64,000 bases of DNA from Thalassotalea sp. Sam97 (GTDB taxonomy: Bacteria > Pseudomonadota > Gammaproteobacteria > Enterobacterales > Alteromonadaceae), in assembly GCF_041379765.1 (NCBI RefSeq), contig NZ_CP166919.1, forward strand, positions 3,162,001 through 3,226,000, read 5' to 3'. Below, in pieces: positions 26,705 to 36,005 of the stretch. The notes below the pieces were generated by a model. The model did not search any database. It worked only from the letters and a program-made list of their open reading frames with translations, and was not told the origin of the DNA. The stretch's first letter is position 1, and each line of letters opens with the position of its first letter. Made by a program: the position numbers and the translations under genes.

Positions 26705-28806
26705 TGACCACAGCGGTAAGCGAAGGATTGCAAAGTCTGGCCAATATTCCAGTCACTGTATTAAAAGGCGTCGGTCCTAGCATCGCCGCCAAACTGGAAA
26801 AGCTTGGCCTGCACAGTTTACAAGATTTACTGTTTCACTTGCCACTGCGCTATGAAGATCGCACCCGCATTTATCAAATTCGCGATTTAATCCCTGGCAT
26901 TCATACCAGCGTAATAGGCACTGTTGTCGATAGTCAAATTCAATTTGGAAAGCGCCGCATGCTCTTGGTACGCATCAACGATGGCAGTGGCGAGCTAACA
27001 CTGCGGTTTTTCCATTTTTCTGCTGCACAAAAAGCCAATTTAGCACCGGGCAAAATGCTACGTTGCTTTGGCGAAATTCAACGTGGCGGTCGCGGTTTCG
27101 AAATCATTCACCCTGAATATAAATCAGCCGAAGAAGACGCTGAAGCAGTGGCCGTAGAAGAAACCTTAACACCGGTTTATCCAACCACCGACGGCTTGCG
27201 GCAAATCAGTATTCGCAATATTTGTGAGCAAGCATTACAGCGACTCGATCGCGGTTCCGTAGAAGAGCTCCTACCGAGTCACATGCAAAATGATGGTTTA
27301 ACCTTGGCGCAAGCGATTAAGCTACTTCACAAACCAACACCGGATGTATCAACAAGTTTATTCGAACAAGGTCGCCACCCTGCACAAATACGATTAATTC
27401 GCGAAGAGCTGCTTGCCCATAACCTCAGCATGCTTAAGTTACGTCAGTCCAGCGACAAGCACCCTGCTAAGGCAATACAGATAGATAGCGAACTCGAACA
27501 ACGCTTTTTAGATTCATTACCGTTTTCGCCCACCAATGCACAGCAACGCGTCGTCAATGATATTCGTCAAGATCTGCAACGGGATATCCCGATGATGCGC
27601 TTAGTTCAAGGTGACGTTGGCTCAGGTAAAACCCTAGTCGCGGCACTAGCAGCCCTTACAGCTATTGGTCAAGGATTTCAGGTAAGCCTTATGGCCCCCA
27701 CCGAAATCCTTGCTGAGCAGCATGCCATTAATTTTGGCAAATGGTTTGAGCCGCTAAATATTCGCGTTGGTTGGCTAGCCAGTAAAGCTAAGGTGAAACA
27801 AAAGCGCGAAACTCTGGCTGCCATTGCATCTGGTGAGATCCAAATGGTGGTGGGTACCCATGCGCTGTTTCAAGAGCAAGTACAGTTTCACAATATGACA
27901 TTAATGATCATTGATGAACAACACCGTTTTGGCGTGCAGCAACGTTTAGAGCTGCGCGAAAAAGGCAAGTTTGATAACTGTTATCCCCATCAGTTGATCA
28001 TGACGGCAACACCAATTCCGCGCACCTTAGCAATGACCGCCTACGCCGATTTAGACACCTCCATTATCGATGAGTTACCGCCCGGCAGGACACCGATAAA
28101 GACCGTGGCGATAGCCGACTTACGTCGCGATGATGTCATTGAACGGGTGCGCCTAAATTGTCTCAACGAAAATCGCCAAGCTTACTGGGTCTGTACCCTG
28201 ATAGAAGAATCCGAAGTACTGCAATGCCAGGCTGCCGAAGATACCGCCGAATACCTACAGCAGCAATTAGGTGAGTTAAAAGTCGGCTTAGTGCACGGAA
28301 AAATGAAAGCGGCTGAAAAGCAAGCGGTAATGGACAAATTTAAAGATGGTGATATCCATTTACTGGTTGCCACGACAGTTATTGAAGTTGGGGTTGACGT
28401 TCCTAACGCCAGCTTGATGATCATTGAAAACCCAGAGCGCTTAGGCTTAGCACAACTGCATCAATTACGCGGGCGTGTGGGCCGAGGTAGTGTCGCTTCT
28501 CATTGTGTATTAATGTACAAGTCGCCTCTATCAAAAACCGCCACCAAACGTTTAGGCGTACTACGCGAGTCCAGTGACGGTTTTTACATTGCCCAGCGCG
28601 ACTTAGAAATTAGAGGTCCAGGGGAGTTACTCGGCACCCGGCAAACAGGTTTGGCCGAACTAAAGATTGCCGATTTAGTGCGAGATGGCGATTTAATTCC
28701 CGACATCCAACAGCAGGCTTATTTGCTGTGGAAACAATACCCCGCAAACAGCCAAAGGTTGATTAACCGTTGGTTAGCGAATAAAGAGCAGTATTCAAAT
28801 GCCTAA
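26704..28806 (+). CDS. recG: ATP-dependent DNA helicase RecG
   Basis: Branch-migrates stalled forks and Holliday junctions. An N-terminal wedge/OB domain (about 60-165), Walker A in GDVGSGKTLVA (about residue 305), the DEQH box IIDEQHRFGVQQR and motif VI HQLRGRVGRG are present. About 700 residues. The ATG at 26704 overlaps the trmH stop (TAATG), which fits coupling better than an upstream TTG at 26683. Last gene of the spoT operon. Confidence 0.97.
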   Translation: MTTAVSEGLQSLANIPVTVLKGVGPSIAAKLEKLGLHSLQDLLFHLPLRYEDRTRIYQIRDLIPGIHTSVIGTVVDSQIQFGKRRMLLVRINDGSGELTLRFFHFSAAQKANLAPGKMLRCFGEIQRGGRGFEIIHPEYKSAEEDAEAVAVEETLTPVYPTTDGLRQISIRNICEQALQRLDRGSVEELLPSHMQNDGLTLAQAIKLLHKPTPDVSTSLFEQGRHPAQIRLIREELLAHNLSMLKLRQSSDKHPAKAIQIDSELEQRFLDSLPFSPTNAQQRVVNDIRQDLQRDIPMMRLVQGDVGSGKTLVAALAALTAIGQGFQVSLMAPTEILAEQHAINFGKWFEPLNIRVGWLASKAKVKQKRETLAAIASGEIQMVVGTHALFQEQVQFHNMTLMIIDEQHRFGVQQRLELREKGKFDNCYPHQLIMTATPIPRTLAMTAYADLDTSIIDELPPGRTPIKTVAIADLRRDDVIERVRLNCLNENRQAYWVCTLIEESEVLQCQAAEDTAEYLQQQLGELKVGLVHGKMKAAEKQAVMDKFKDGDIHLLVATTVIEVGVDVPNASLMIIENPERLGLAQLHQLRGRVGRGSVASHCVLMYKSPLSKTATKRLGVLRESSDGFYIAQRDLEIRGPGELLGTRQTGLAELKIADLVRDGDLIPDIQQQAYLLWKQYPANSQRLINRWLANKEQYSNA

Positions 28807-28831
28807 CTTGGCATCCATGTTTGCGGCTTGA

Positions 28832-28999
28832 GTTGATACGCATAAAACACGCCTAGTTCGCAGGAAAACAATTAATTCATCACGGCTTAATAACTCGTTT
28901 GCTATAATTTGGCTAGCGTTTGGTTGGTTAATATTATTGCTATCGACCGTGGTGCTAACAGTGATCACTTATCAAGCGTTTGTATTGTTTCTAGGCAAT
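28832..28999 (+). other. Open frame for a hydrophobic peptide, lacking a start codon
   Basis: Downstream of recG one frame stays open for 56 codons and encodes a basic N-terminus followed by a convincing membrane helix (IWLAFGWLILLLSTVVL) and a stop at 28997-28999. The only ATG in frame (28817) is separated from it by a TGA at 28829. It may be a decayed small membrane protein or chance in AT-rich DNA. The promoter of the VanZ-like gene could also lie here (TATAAT at 28903-28908). Confidence 0.25.
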
Positions 29000-29103
29000 T
29001 AAGCTCGCCAGCACGCTAATTATCTACCACTAGGCTTGACTTGAGCACAATTATCGCTAGTTTTAGCTATGCTTTCTCTACGACTTCAACCTTAAGGCGA
29101 TTT

Positions 29104-29490
29104 ATGATTCTTTTGCTGCGGATCATCGACAAGTACTGGTACTGGGTGACTTTCCTCATTATGGCGCTTATCGCGTTGTTATCTTTATACCCTCTGGATA
29201 GTTTACCGCCAGTACCGGGTAGTGACAAAACCCATCATTTCATTGCCTATGCTGCGCTCGCTTTTCCTGTTGCGCTAAGCAAGCCTAAATCTTGGTGGTA
29301 TGTCATTGTCGCTATTATTGCCTTTGGCGGAATTATTGAATTAATCCAACCCTACGTAAATCGCTATGGCGAATGGGCAGATATGAGTGCCAACAGCTTA
29401 GGTGTGCTGGTAGGGATCATTTTAGCAACAGCAATGAAAGCCATATTCAAATATCAGCATGGCAGCAAAGTTAATTCGAAGGTCAAATAA
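29104..29490 (+). CDS. VanZ-like membrane protein
   Basis: Four membrane helices in 128 residues, with the VanZ-family features DKTHHFIAYAALAF after the first helix and IELIQPYVNRYGEWADMSANSLGVLVG before the last. Housekeeping homologues have no established role. The ATG at 29104 is preceded by AAGG; an earlier TTG at 29041 is less likely. It stands alone between recG and ubiE. Confidence 0.8.
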   Translation: MILLLRIIDKYWYWVTFLIMALIALLSLYPLDSLPPVPGSDKTHHFIAYAALAFPVALSKPKSWWYVIVAIIAFGGIIELIQPYVNRYGEWADMSANSLGVLVGIILATAMKAIFKYQHGSKVNSKVK

Positions 29491-29626
29491 AAGCTCGCTC
29501 CAAAGGTTGTAAAAACCACTTCCATGTCGATGTAACCTCTACTTTCACGACAAAATTGTTTTCCCTAGGCGCCATATTCCAGTACACTTAGGGACACTAT
29601 TTACTATTGGTAAAACAAGCAGCAGC

Positions 29627-30382
29627 ATGAGCAACGACAACAAAGATACCACCCATTTTGGCTATAAAACCATTAACAGCCAAGACAAAGAATCTATGGT
29701 CGCCAGTGTTTTTCACTCGGTAGCCAAACAATATGATGTAATGAATGATTTAATGTCGCTTGGTATCCATCGCTTATGGAAACGTTTCACCATTGATGCC
29801 AGTGGTGTCCGTCCAGGCAACACCATCTTAGATCTCGCTGGTGGCACCGGCGACTTAACCGCTAAGTTTTCTAAACTGACGGGACCGCAAGGTAAGGTCA
29901 TTCTTGCTGATATTAATTCATCAATGTTGCAAGTTGGCCGAGATAAATTACGTGATCGCGGCATTGTTGGTAATGTTGAATACGTGCAAGCCAACGCAGA
30001 AGCACTGCCATTTGAAGACAATACCTTTGATATTGTTACCATCGCTTTTGGCTTACGTAATGTAACCAATAAAGACAAAGCGTTAGCGTCAATTTTTCGT
30101 GTATTAAAGCCTGGCGGCCGTTTGCTGGTGCTGGAATTCTCAAAGCCAGAGCATGACTTACTGAATAAAGCCTACGACTTTTATTCATTCAATATTTTAC
30201 CGAAAATGGGTGAGCTAGTCGCCAAAGACGGCGAAAGCTATCAGTATCTAGCTGAGTCTATTCGCATGCACCCAGATCAAGAAACCTTAAAGCAAATGAT
30301 GGACAACGTTGGCTTTGAGCAAACCAGTTACCACAACCTTACCGGTGGTATCGTCGCATTACACAAAGGCTACAAGTTTTAA
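29627..30382 (+). CDS. ubiE: Ubiquinone/menaquinone biosynthesis C-methyltransferase
   Basis: SAM-dependent methylation of the quinone ring in both ubiquinone and menaquinone synthesis. The SAM motif ILDLAGGTGDLTAKF (about 65-80), FGYKTINSQDK at the N-terminus and the UbiE signature IAFGLRNVTNKDKAL are visible. 251 residues. Its stop codon overlaps the ubiJ ATG by one base: ubiE-ubiJ-ubiB operon. Confidence 0.97.
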   Translation: MSNDNKDTTHFGYKTINSQDKESMVASVFHSVAKQYDVMNDLMSLGIHRLWKRFTIDASGVRPGNTILDLAGGTGDLTAKFSKLTGPQGKVILADINSSMLQVGRDKLRDRGIVGNVEYVQANAEALPFEDNTFDIVTIAFGLRNVTNKDKALASIFRVLKPGGRLLVLEFSKPEHDLLNKAYDFYSFNILPKMGELVAKDGESYQYLAESIRMHPDQETLKQMMDNVGFEQTSYHNLTGGIVALHKGYKF

Positions 30383-31020
30383 TGTTAAGCGCCGATACGC
30401 CAAATGCCGTGCAGCAATTAATGCCCAAACAGGTATTAACCGCGGTACTTGAGCAACTGATCAACAAAACGATTGATTTAGATGATAAGGCGCGCAAGTA
30501 CCTAGAGGTCATTAACCATAATAGCCTTACGGTATTAATCAACGAGCTAGGGTTCCCGATTACCTTACATGTCGCTGATGGCCACATCAGCGTCATTGCC
30601 AACAAGCTTAGTGACGATTGCTTGATTGCCTGTAGCTTGCAAACATTAACTAAGTTACAACAAGCATCGTTAATCCCTCAGCTTATCAAATCAGGCGAGT
30701 TAGACATTGTTGGTGATGTCAAAATAGCCCAGCAATTTGCCTCAATTACCGAAAGGTTAAATATTGACTGGGGTACCCTACTCGCTGGACGAATTGGTGA
30801 CGTACCTACTCATCAATTGCAAAAGTTGGCAAACGTATTAAAACAGAAATTCAGCTTTGCCAAACAACAAATAGGCGAAGATGCCAGTGAGTTTGTACTT
30901 CATGAGGCAAGATTAGCAGTGAGCACTAACGAAGTTGAGCAATTCAATCAGCAAGTTGCAGAGCTTGCTCAACAAGTTGATAGTCTAATCAGTCGCTTTC
31001 AATCGCTTAGGCATAAGTAA
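30382..31020 (+). CDS. ubiJ: Ubiquinone biosynthesis accessory factor UbiJ
   Basis: An SCP2-type lipid-binding domain occupies roughly residues 25-125, followed by a helical C-terminus with Gln-rich coiled-coil character. UbiJ carries ubiquinone intermediates for the soluble Ubi complex. Identification rests on its fixed place between ubiE and ubiB and on the SCP2-like fold pattern; sequence conservation in this family is modest. 212 residues. Confidence 0.92.
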   Translation: MLSADTPNAVQQLMPKQVLTAVLEQLINKTIDLDDKARKYLEVINHNSLTVLINELGFPITLHVADGHISVIANKLSDDCLIACSLQTLTKLQQASLIPQLIKSGELDIVGDVKIAQQFASITERLNIDWGTLLAGRIGDVPTHQLQKLANVLKQKFSFAKQQIGEDASEFVLHEARLAVSTNEVEQFNQQVAELAQQVDSLISRFQSLRHK

Positions 31021-31078
31021 GCTCGCCTCGCCGAGTACTTAGAGCTAAGTTTTGCAACAACAAAAAAGAGTCTTTTTC

Positions 31079-32710
31079 GTGCGCAGCAAACGTTTATACC
31101 ACATTGTTAAAACATTTCTTACCTATGGCCTAGATGAGCTAATTCCCAAAGAAAAGTTACCTTGGGTCGCCAAGCTCACACGGATGTCGTTATTCTGGCT
31201 ACGCAATAAACACAAAGACAAACCCATAGAACAGCGTTTTCGCCTGGCAATTGAATCTCTCGGTCCAGTATTTATCAAGTTTGGGCAAATGTTGTCGACC
31301 CGACGCGATCTCTTGAGCCCAGAATTTGCTGCCGAATTAGCGCTATTACAAGATAAAGTTAGCGCCTTTGACTCAGATATAGCAAAGCAAATCATCATTG
31401 ATAACATTGGCGAGGACACCTTTTCTCAACTATTCAGCGACTTTTCCGCACAACCACTAGCATCCGCTTCGATTGCACAGGTACATACTGCCACTATGAC
31501 ATTGCCTGACCAACCGGCTAAAGAAGTGGTTCTTAAAGTGATTCGCCCCAACATTGATCAAGTCATTGCTGCCGATTTAAGCGTCATGCACTCATTTGCG
31601 TCGCTACTTCGTCGCTTTTATCACGAAGGCAAACGCTTACGCCCAGTAGAGGTGGTTAATGAGTACAAAAAAACCATAATTGATGAGCTGGATTTATTGC
31701 GCGAAGCGGCAAATGCCATTCAATTGAAGCGCAACTTTGAAGGCGATAAAGTTCTTTACGTGCCAGACGTCTACAGTGAATATTGCAGTAAAGATGTTAT
31801 GGTAATGGAACGCATCTATGGTGTTGGTGTTGGCGAAGTAGACAAGCTCAAAGAGTTAGGTGTGAATATGCAATTACTTGCCGAGCGCGGTGTTGAAGTG
31901 TTCTTTACCCAAGTGTTTCGCGATAGTTTTTTTCATGCAGATATGCACCCTGGCAATGTATTTGTCGACGTTAGCGATGTCAACGATCCAACATGGATAG
32001 CTATCGACTGCGGTATTGTCGGTACCCTCAACAAGGATGATAAACGTTATCTGGCTGAAAACTTTGTTGCCTTCTTCAACCGTGACTACCATCGTGTAGC
32101 ACAGCTGCACGTCGATTCCGGCTGGGTACCTAGAGAAACAAGTGTCGATGAATTTGAGTCCGCCATCCGCACCGTGTGCGAGCCGATTTTTGAAAAGCCA
32201 TTAGCGGAAATATCCTTTGGCCAGGTATTGATAAATCTTTTTAGTACCGCACGCCGCTTTAATATGGAAGTACAGCCACAACTGGTGTTATTGCAAAAGA
32301 CCTTGCTCTATATTGAAGGGTTAGGTCGCCATTTATACCCGCAGCTCGACTTATGGCAAACCGCAAAACCATTCTTAGAAGAATGGGTAAAAGAGCAAAT
32401 GGGCCCTAAAGCGTTACTTCGCTCAATTAAGCAAAACTTACCATATTGGGCTGAAAAAATGCCGGAACTACCAAATATGGTTTATCAATATTTGCAAACA
32501 GGACACCATAGCGCCCTTGAACAGCAACGTATTTTAGCGCAGCTACAACACCGCCAACAGCGCCAATTTAAACGCTTGCTAACGGGCATTATAGGCTCAA
32601 CCATTACCTTAGCAAGTGCCATATTATTTGGCTTTGGTCAGCAAAACATTGCTATTGCCGGGGCGGTGCTAGGGGCAATAGTGCTACTCTGGGCAACCAA
32701 GAAGGTATAG
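31079..32710 (+). CDS. ubiB: Ubiquinone biosynthesis regulatory kinase-like protein UbiB
   Basis: ABC1/ADCK atypical kinase-like ATPase needed for ubiquinone synthesis. KFGQMLSTR, the Ala-rich loop ASASIAQVH, catalytic FFHADMHPGNVFV and IDCGIVGTL are conserved; two membrane helices sit at the C-terminus. I favour the GTG at 31079, which matches the E. coli N-terminus and has AAGAG upstream; a TTG at 31052 would add nine residues. About 543 residues. In most relatives tatA follows directly; here a minus-strand gene intervenes. Confidence 0.95.
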   Translation: MRSKRLYHIVKTFLTYGLDELIPKEKLPWVAKLTRMSLFWLRNKHKDKPIEQRFRLAIESLGPVFIKFGQMLSTRRDLLSPEFAAELALLQDKVSAFDSDIAKQIIIDNIGEDTFSQLFSDFSAQPLASASIAQVHTATMTLPDQPAKEVVLKVIRPNIDQVIAADLSVMHSFASLLRRFYHEGKRLRPVEVVNEYKKTIIDELDLLREAANAIQLKRNFEGDKVLYVPDVYSEYCSKDVMVMERIYGVGVGEVDKLKELGVNMQLLAERGVEVFFTQVFRDSFFHADMHPGNVFVDVSDVNDPTWIAIDCGIVGTLNKDDKRYLAENFVAFFNRDYHRVAQLHVDSGWVPRETSVDEFESAIRTVCEPIFEKPLAEISFGQVLINLFSTARRFNMEVQPQLVLLQKTLLYIEGLGRHLYPQLDLWQTAKPFLEEWVKEQMGPKALLRSIKQNLPYWAEKMPELPNMVYQYLQTGHHSALEQQRILAQLQHRQQRQFKRLLTGIIGSTITLASAILFGFGQQNIAIAGAVLGAIVLLWATKKV

Positions 32711-32805
32711 GCCTGTTGCACATCAATTTAGGTAAAAACGAGCTTTGTACCTCGTTGTCCTGTCGAGTGTGCGAACTAAGGGTTATGTTTTTTAATAACT
32801 ATTAA

Positions 32806-33804
32806 TTACCTATTTTGAAAATAGCCCTCTACTCGCAAGGCGATACCAGGGGTGACTTTATAATCGTATTCTTCAGGAAAATGTATAAATGGCTCCACTT
32901 CAAAGTAGAGCCAGCGTCGATACGCATTAACACGATAACGATAATTGATGATGTAGTTTTCTACCTCAAAATTACGTTCATCACTGTCTTCTCCGTAAAT
33001 AATTACCCCAAAGGCGCCTGCTCGGAAGCGATCGTATTGCTGTAAGTAATAATAACTATTACGCCAGCGATAACCCGAATAAGCTTCTGACGTGCGAAAA
33101 TTTAAGTTAGCCCGCAACTGCCGTTCAGGACTCAAATTGTACTCGTACTCAAGTAAAAGACGAGATCCAAAGCCGTCATCTAAAAAGTAATACAGCTCAG
33201 GCTGGACCTTGAAGATATGCTGCTCTGCTACCTGATACAGCAATCGAGCTCTAACTTTGGCAAACAAATCACCGGACGAAATGCCGATACGACTATCAAT
33301 AAACCTATCAGCCGATTCTTTATTAACTACCCGCAAGGCCGCTGTAAAGTTCTCGTCTTCCTCTTCTGGGTTACTTGGTCGCTGACCTTGTTTCCTCTCT
33401 AGCCCTTGCTCACTATCATCCTCATCAGACAGTAAAATATCGACACGTTCTTCTAAGTTTGGCAGTTTCATTTTTAAGCGAAAACGGTGCTTAAACACAT
33501 TAAGATCTCGCGCTCTGGGTTCATAACCAAGGCGGATCCGCATTAACGTTTGTGGCGTGGTTTCTAGCACCTCATCAACCGCAAAAAATTTATCAAACCA
33601 CAATGCCGTACCGTAAACGGAGTCACTAATGGTCTGATGTATACCAAATAGCCAATCATCCGCTGGGTCTGGATGCACTATCATGCGATCGGCATACTCT
33701 TGTTGCTCTTGTTCAGCTTGACTCACCTCCTCCGCTGCGTCTAAGCAGCACGGCGCCAGCACTAAAAAAAAAGCCAAAAGCGTAAATAAGTTGATATTTT
33801 TCAT
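32806..33804 (-). CDS. Exported protein, probable outer membrane beta-barrel, family not recognised
   Basis: A signal peptide (about residues 1-24) is followed by an acidic N-terminal region with a Glu/Asp-rich linker (about 130-150) and then many Tyr/Arg-rich alternating strands, suggesting a beta-barrel or a barrel-bound surface protein. I cannot name the family. The ATG at 33804 starts the signal peptide; a TTG at 33828 would add eight residues, and neither has a clear Shine-Dalgarno. It lies on the minus strand between ubiB and tatA, splitting a conserved junction. Confidence 0.7.
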   Translation of the reverse strand: MKNINLFTLLAFFLVLAPCCLDAAEEVSQAEQEQQEYADRMIVHPDPADDWLFGIHQTISDSVYGTALWFDKFFAVDEVLETTPQTLMRIRLGYEPRARDLNVFKHRFRLKMKLPNLEERVDILLSDEDDSEQGLERKQGQRPSNPEEEDENFTAALRVVNKESADRFIDSRIGISSGDLFAKVRARLLYQVAEQHIFKVQPELYYFLDDGFGSRLLLEYEYNLSPERQLRANLNFRTSEAYSGYRWRNSYYYLQQYDRFRAGAFGVIIYGEDSDERNFEVENYIINYRYRVNAYRRWLYFEVEPFIHFPEEYDYKVTPGIALRVEGYFQNR

Positions 33805-34059
33805 GTAATTATTGTTACTAAAATTCAAAGCATCATCGAAACAGCGTCACAATTAATTAGTATAGTCATAAATCTCAACGCTGGGCTCGGTTGCCAAAAC
33901 TGGCGACTAAATCCATGGCTGTATCCCCACCTTATAAAATCATAAGCTTATCTAGAGAAATAAATTGTCATACGAAAACGAATAAACAGGATTTAAGGTT
34001 TGTAAATTGATATGATATATCGCACACTTACCAAGAATATTTCAAGATAGGAATGCTTT

Positions 34060-34290
34060 ATGATGGGTATCAGTATTTGGCAACTACTAATCATTTTCGC
34101 GATCATCATTTTGTTATTTGGCACCAAAAAGTTACGTAACATTGGCAGTGATTTAGGCTCGGCTGTTAAAGGCTTTAAAAACGCGGTAACAGATGAAGAT
34201 AAAAAAGAAGATGAAGCCAAGCAAATCAGTGAAAAAAATAAAGTAGAAGATAGCGAAACAACCAATAAGAAAGAAAAAGATCAGGCCTAA
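34060..34290 (+). CDS. tatA: Sec-independent translocase subunit TatA
   Basis: Pore-forming subunit of the twin-arginine translocase. One N-terminal membrane helix (ISIWQLLIIFAIIILLFGTKKL), the FGTKKL hinge, an amphipathic helix (LGSAVKGFKNAV) and an acidic/basic tail. 76 residues. TAGGAA lies six bases before the ATG at 34060; the ATG three bases later is also possible. First gene of tatABC. Confidence 0.97.
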   Translation: MMGISIWQLLIIFAIIILLFGTKKLRNIGSDLGSAVKGFKNAVTDEDKKEDEAKQISEKNKVEDSETTNKKEKDQA

Positions 34291-34293
34291 TCT

Positions 34294-34698
34294 ATGTTTG
34301 ATATCGGCTTTTGGGAATTAACGGTTATCGCCGTTATCAGCCTCATTATTCTCGGCCCTGAACGTATGCCTACGGCGATCAGGACGGTTCGTGGCTGGGT
34401 ACGCAGTATCAAGCAGTTTAGCAGTAGCATGCAAACCGAACTAAAAGAAGAGCTGCGAATTCATGAGCTCCATGAAAGCTTGCGTAAAGCTGAACAGCAA
34501 GGTATGAAAAACTTATCTCCAGAGCTACAAGAATCTGTCGATCAACTTAAAGCCGCAGCTGAACAAGCAAATCGCCCATACGCAAACAGTAACAATCAGC
34601 AGACTTCTTCTACTAATAGCCACGATGAGCAAAACAGTGTTGATGTTAAAACGTCAACACCTAACAACGACGACACCTCACAAGAAAAGACAAAGTAG
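34294..34698 (+). CDS. tatB: Sec-independent translocase subunit TatB
   Basis: Forms the substrate-receptor complex with TatC. FDIGFWELTVIAVISLIILGPERMP is the TatB membrane helix with its GPE hinge; a long amphipathic helix and an Asn/Ser/Thr-rich tail follow. 134 residues. Starts 3 bp after tatA. Confidence 0.97.
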   Translation: MFDIGFWELTVIAVISLIILGPERMPTAIRTVRGWVRSIKQFSSSMQTELKEELRIHELHESLRKAEQQGMKNLSPELQESVDQLKAAAEQANRPYANSNNQQTSSTNSHDEQNSVDVKTSTPNNDDTSQEKTK

Positions 34699-34707
34699 CC
34701 ATATACT

Positions 34708-35472
34708 ATGACGCAATCATCCGGTTCTTCACTCTTTGAGCATCTTCTCGAACTCCGTTCACGTTTACTGGCTATGGTTGTCAGCGTACTAGTGGTTTTT
34801 CTCTGTTTAGCCTACTTTGCGCAAGACATTTACCAGTATCTCGCAAAACCATTGTTAGCGGTTTTACCTGATGGCGCTAATATGATCGCAACCGATGTCG
34901 CGTCACCATTCTTTGCACCATTTAAACTTACCTTGGTGGTGTCAATTTTTGTCGCCATGCCATTTGTTCTTTATCAAATCTGGCGCTTTATTGCCCCCGG
35001 CTTATACACCAATGAAAAGCGTTTAGTCGCGCCATTACTATTTGGCTCCAGCTTACTGTTTTACGGTGGCGTCGCTTTTGCGTATTTTGTTGTATTCCCA
35101 CTGGCATTTGAATTTTTCAGCAATTTCGCCCCTGCCGGCGTCACTATTGCAACAGACATCAGTAGCTACTTAGACTTCGTATTAAAACTGTTCTTTGCTT
35201 TTGGTGCCGCTTTTGAAATCCCTATCGCGATTATCTTAATGTGCTGGACAGGGTTCACCACAGTAGAAAGCTTACGCATAAAGCGACCATACGTAATTGT
35301 TGGCGTGTTCGTCGTCGGCATGCTGCTCACTCCTCCTGATGTGATTTCGCAAACACTACTGGCCTTACCCATGTGGTTGTTATTTGAAATCGGCTTGATT
35401 TTGGCATCTTTTTATCGCCCTCGAGATGAAGAAGATGAAGACCACGAAGAAAATGCCAATATAGGTAACTAA
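34708..35472 (+). CDS. tatC: Sec-independent translocase subunit TatC
   Basis: Six-helix receptor for twin-arginine signal peptides. HLLELRSRLL near the N-terminus and the Pro-rich PFVLYQIWRFIAPGLY loop are diagnostic. 254 residues with an acidic C-terminal tail. Starts 9 bp after tatB. Confidence 0.97.
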   Translation: MTQSSGSSLFEHLLELRSRLLAMVVSVLVVFLCLAYFAQDIYQYLAKPLLAVLPDGANMIATDVASPFFAPFKLTLVVSIFVAMPFVLYQIWRFIAPGLYTNEKRLVAPLLFGSSLLFYGGVAFAYFVVFPLAFEFFSNFAPAGVTIATDISSYLDFVLKLFFAFGAAFEIPIAIILMCWTGFTTVESLRIKRPYVIVGVFVVGMLLTPPDVISQTLLALPMWLLFEIGLILASFYRPRDEEDEDHEENANIGN

Positions 35473-35477
35473 CTTTT

Positions 35478-35990
35478 ATGAAACGCATAATAACAATGAT
35501 GGCTTGCTTATGTTCGTTAAGCGCTATGGCCAATACGGATACCCGTATTATCGATTGCAGTAAATTAACCAATGATAGCGACCGCCTTGCTTGCTACGAT
35601 CGCATCGCAGCTTCGTTAACAACACCAGTAGAACAGGCTAGTGCTGATAACGTTGTTACAAAACAGGTAATACCGCCTGAGGTTGCAACGAACACAACAA
35701 CAAACCAAGCGCAACCAGCTACTGCCGATCGCTTTGGTTTAGAGCATAAACGTACAGAACAAGAAAAAGCTACTGATGATCTAACAATGACCATCAGCAA
35801 AGTAAAGGCTCGTGCCTATGATGAGTGGATCCTATGGTTTGAAAATGGTCAACAGTGGCAAACCGTCAGCAGTAGTCGCAGCAAATTTAAAGTCGGTCAA
35901 GAGGTAGTCATTAGCCGTGGCGTTTTCAACTCTTTCTCACTGAGCATTAAAGGCCAAAACCGCTCGGTAAAAGTCAAACGTATAAAATAA
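35478..35990 (+). CDS. Small exported protein of unknown function between tatC and tatD
   Basis: A signal peptide (about residues 1-19, ending AMA) leads to a short N-terminal motif, DCSKLTNDSDRLACYDRIA, with Cys27 and Cys39. A Thr/Gln-rich linker and a C-terminal beta-rich domain with several Trp (EWILWFENGQQWQTV) follow. The Cys...RLxCYD motif recurs in exported gammaproteobacterial proteins, including those near TagO; I do not know a function. It starts 5 bp after tatC and ends 15 bp before tatD, so it is part of the tat operon. The signal has no twin-arginine motif. Confidence 0.75.
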   Translation: MKRIITMMACLCSLSAMANTDTRIIDCSKLTNDSDRLACYDRIAASLTTPVEQASADNVVTKQVIPPEVATNTTTNQAQPATADRFGLEHKRTEQEKATDDLTMTISKVKARAYDEWILWFENGQQWQTVSSSRSKFKVGQEVVISRGVFNSFSLSIKGQNRSVKVKRIK

Positions 35991-36005
35991 CACAGGAGCT
36001 ACGGT

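Noticed and set aside
31123..31419. Long frames opposite ubiB, recG, mrcA and other genes
   Set aside because: They lie antisense to strongly conserved genes and encode composition-driven peptides without signals, motifs or ribosome binding sites.
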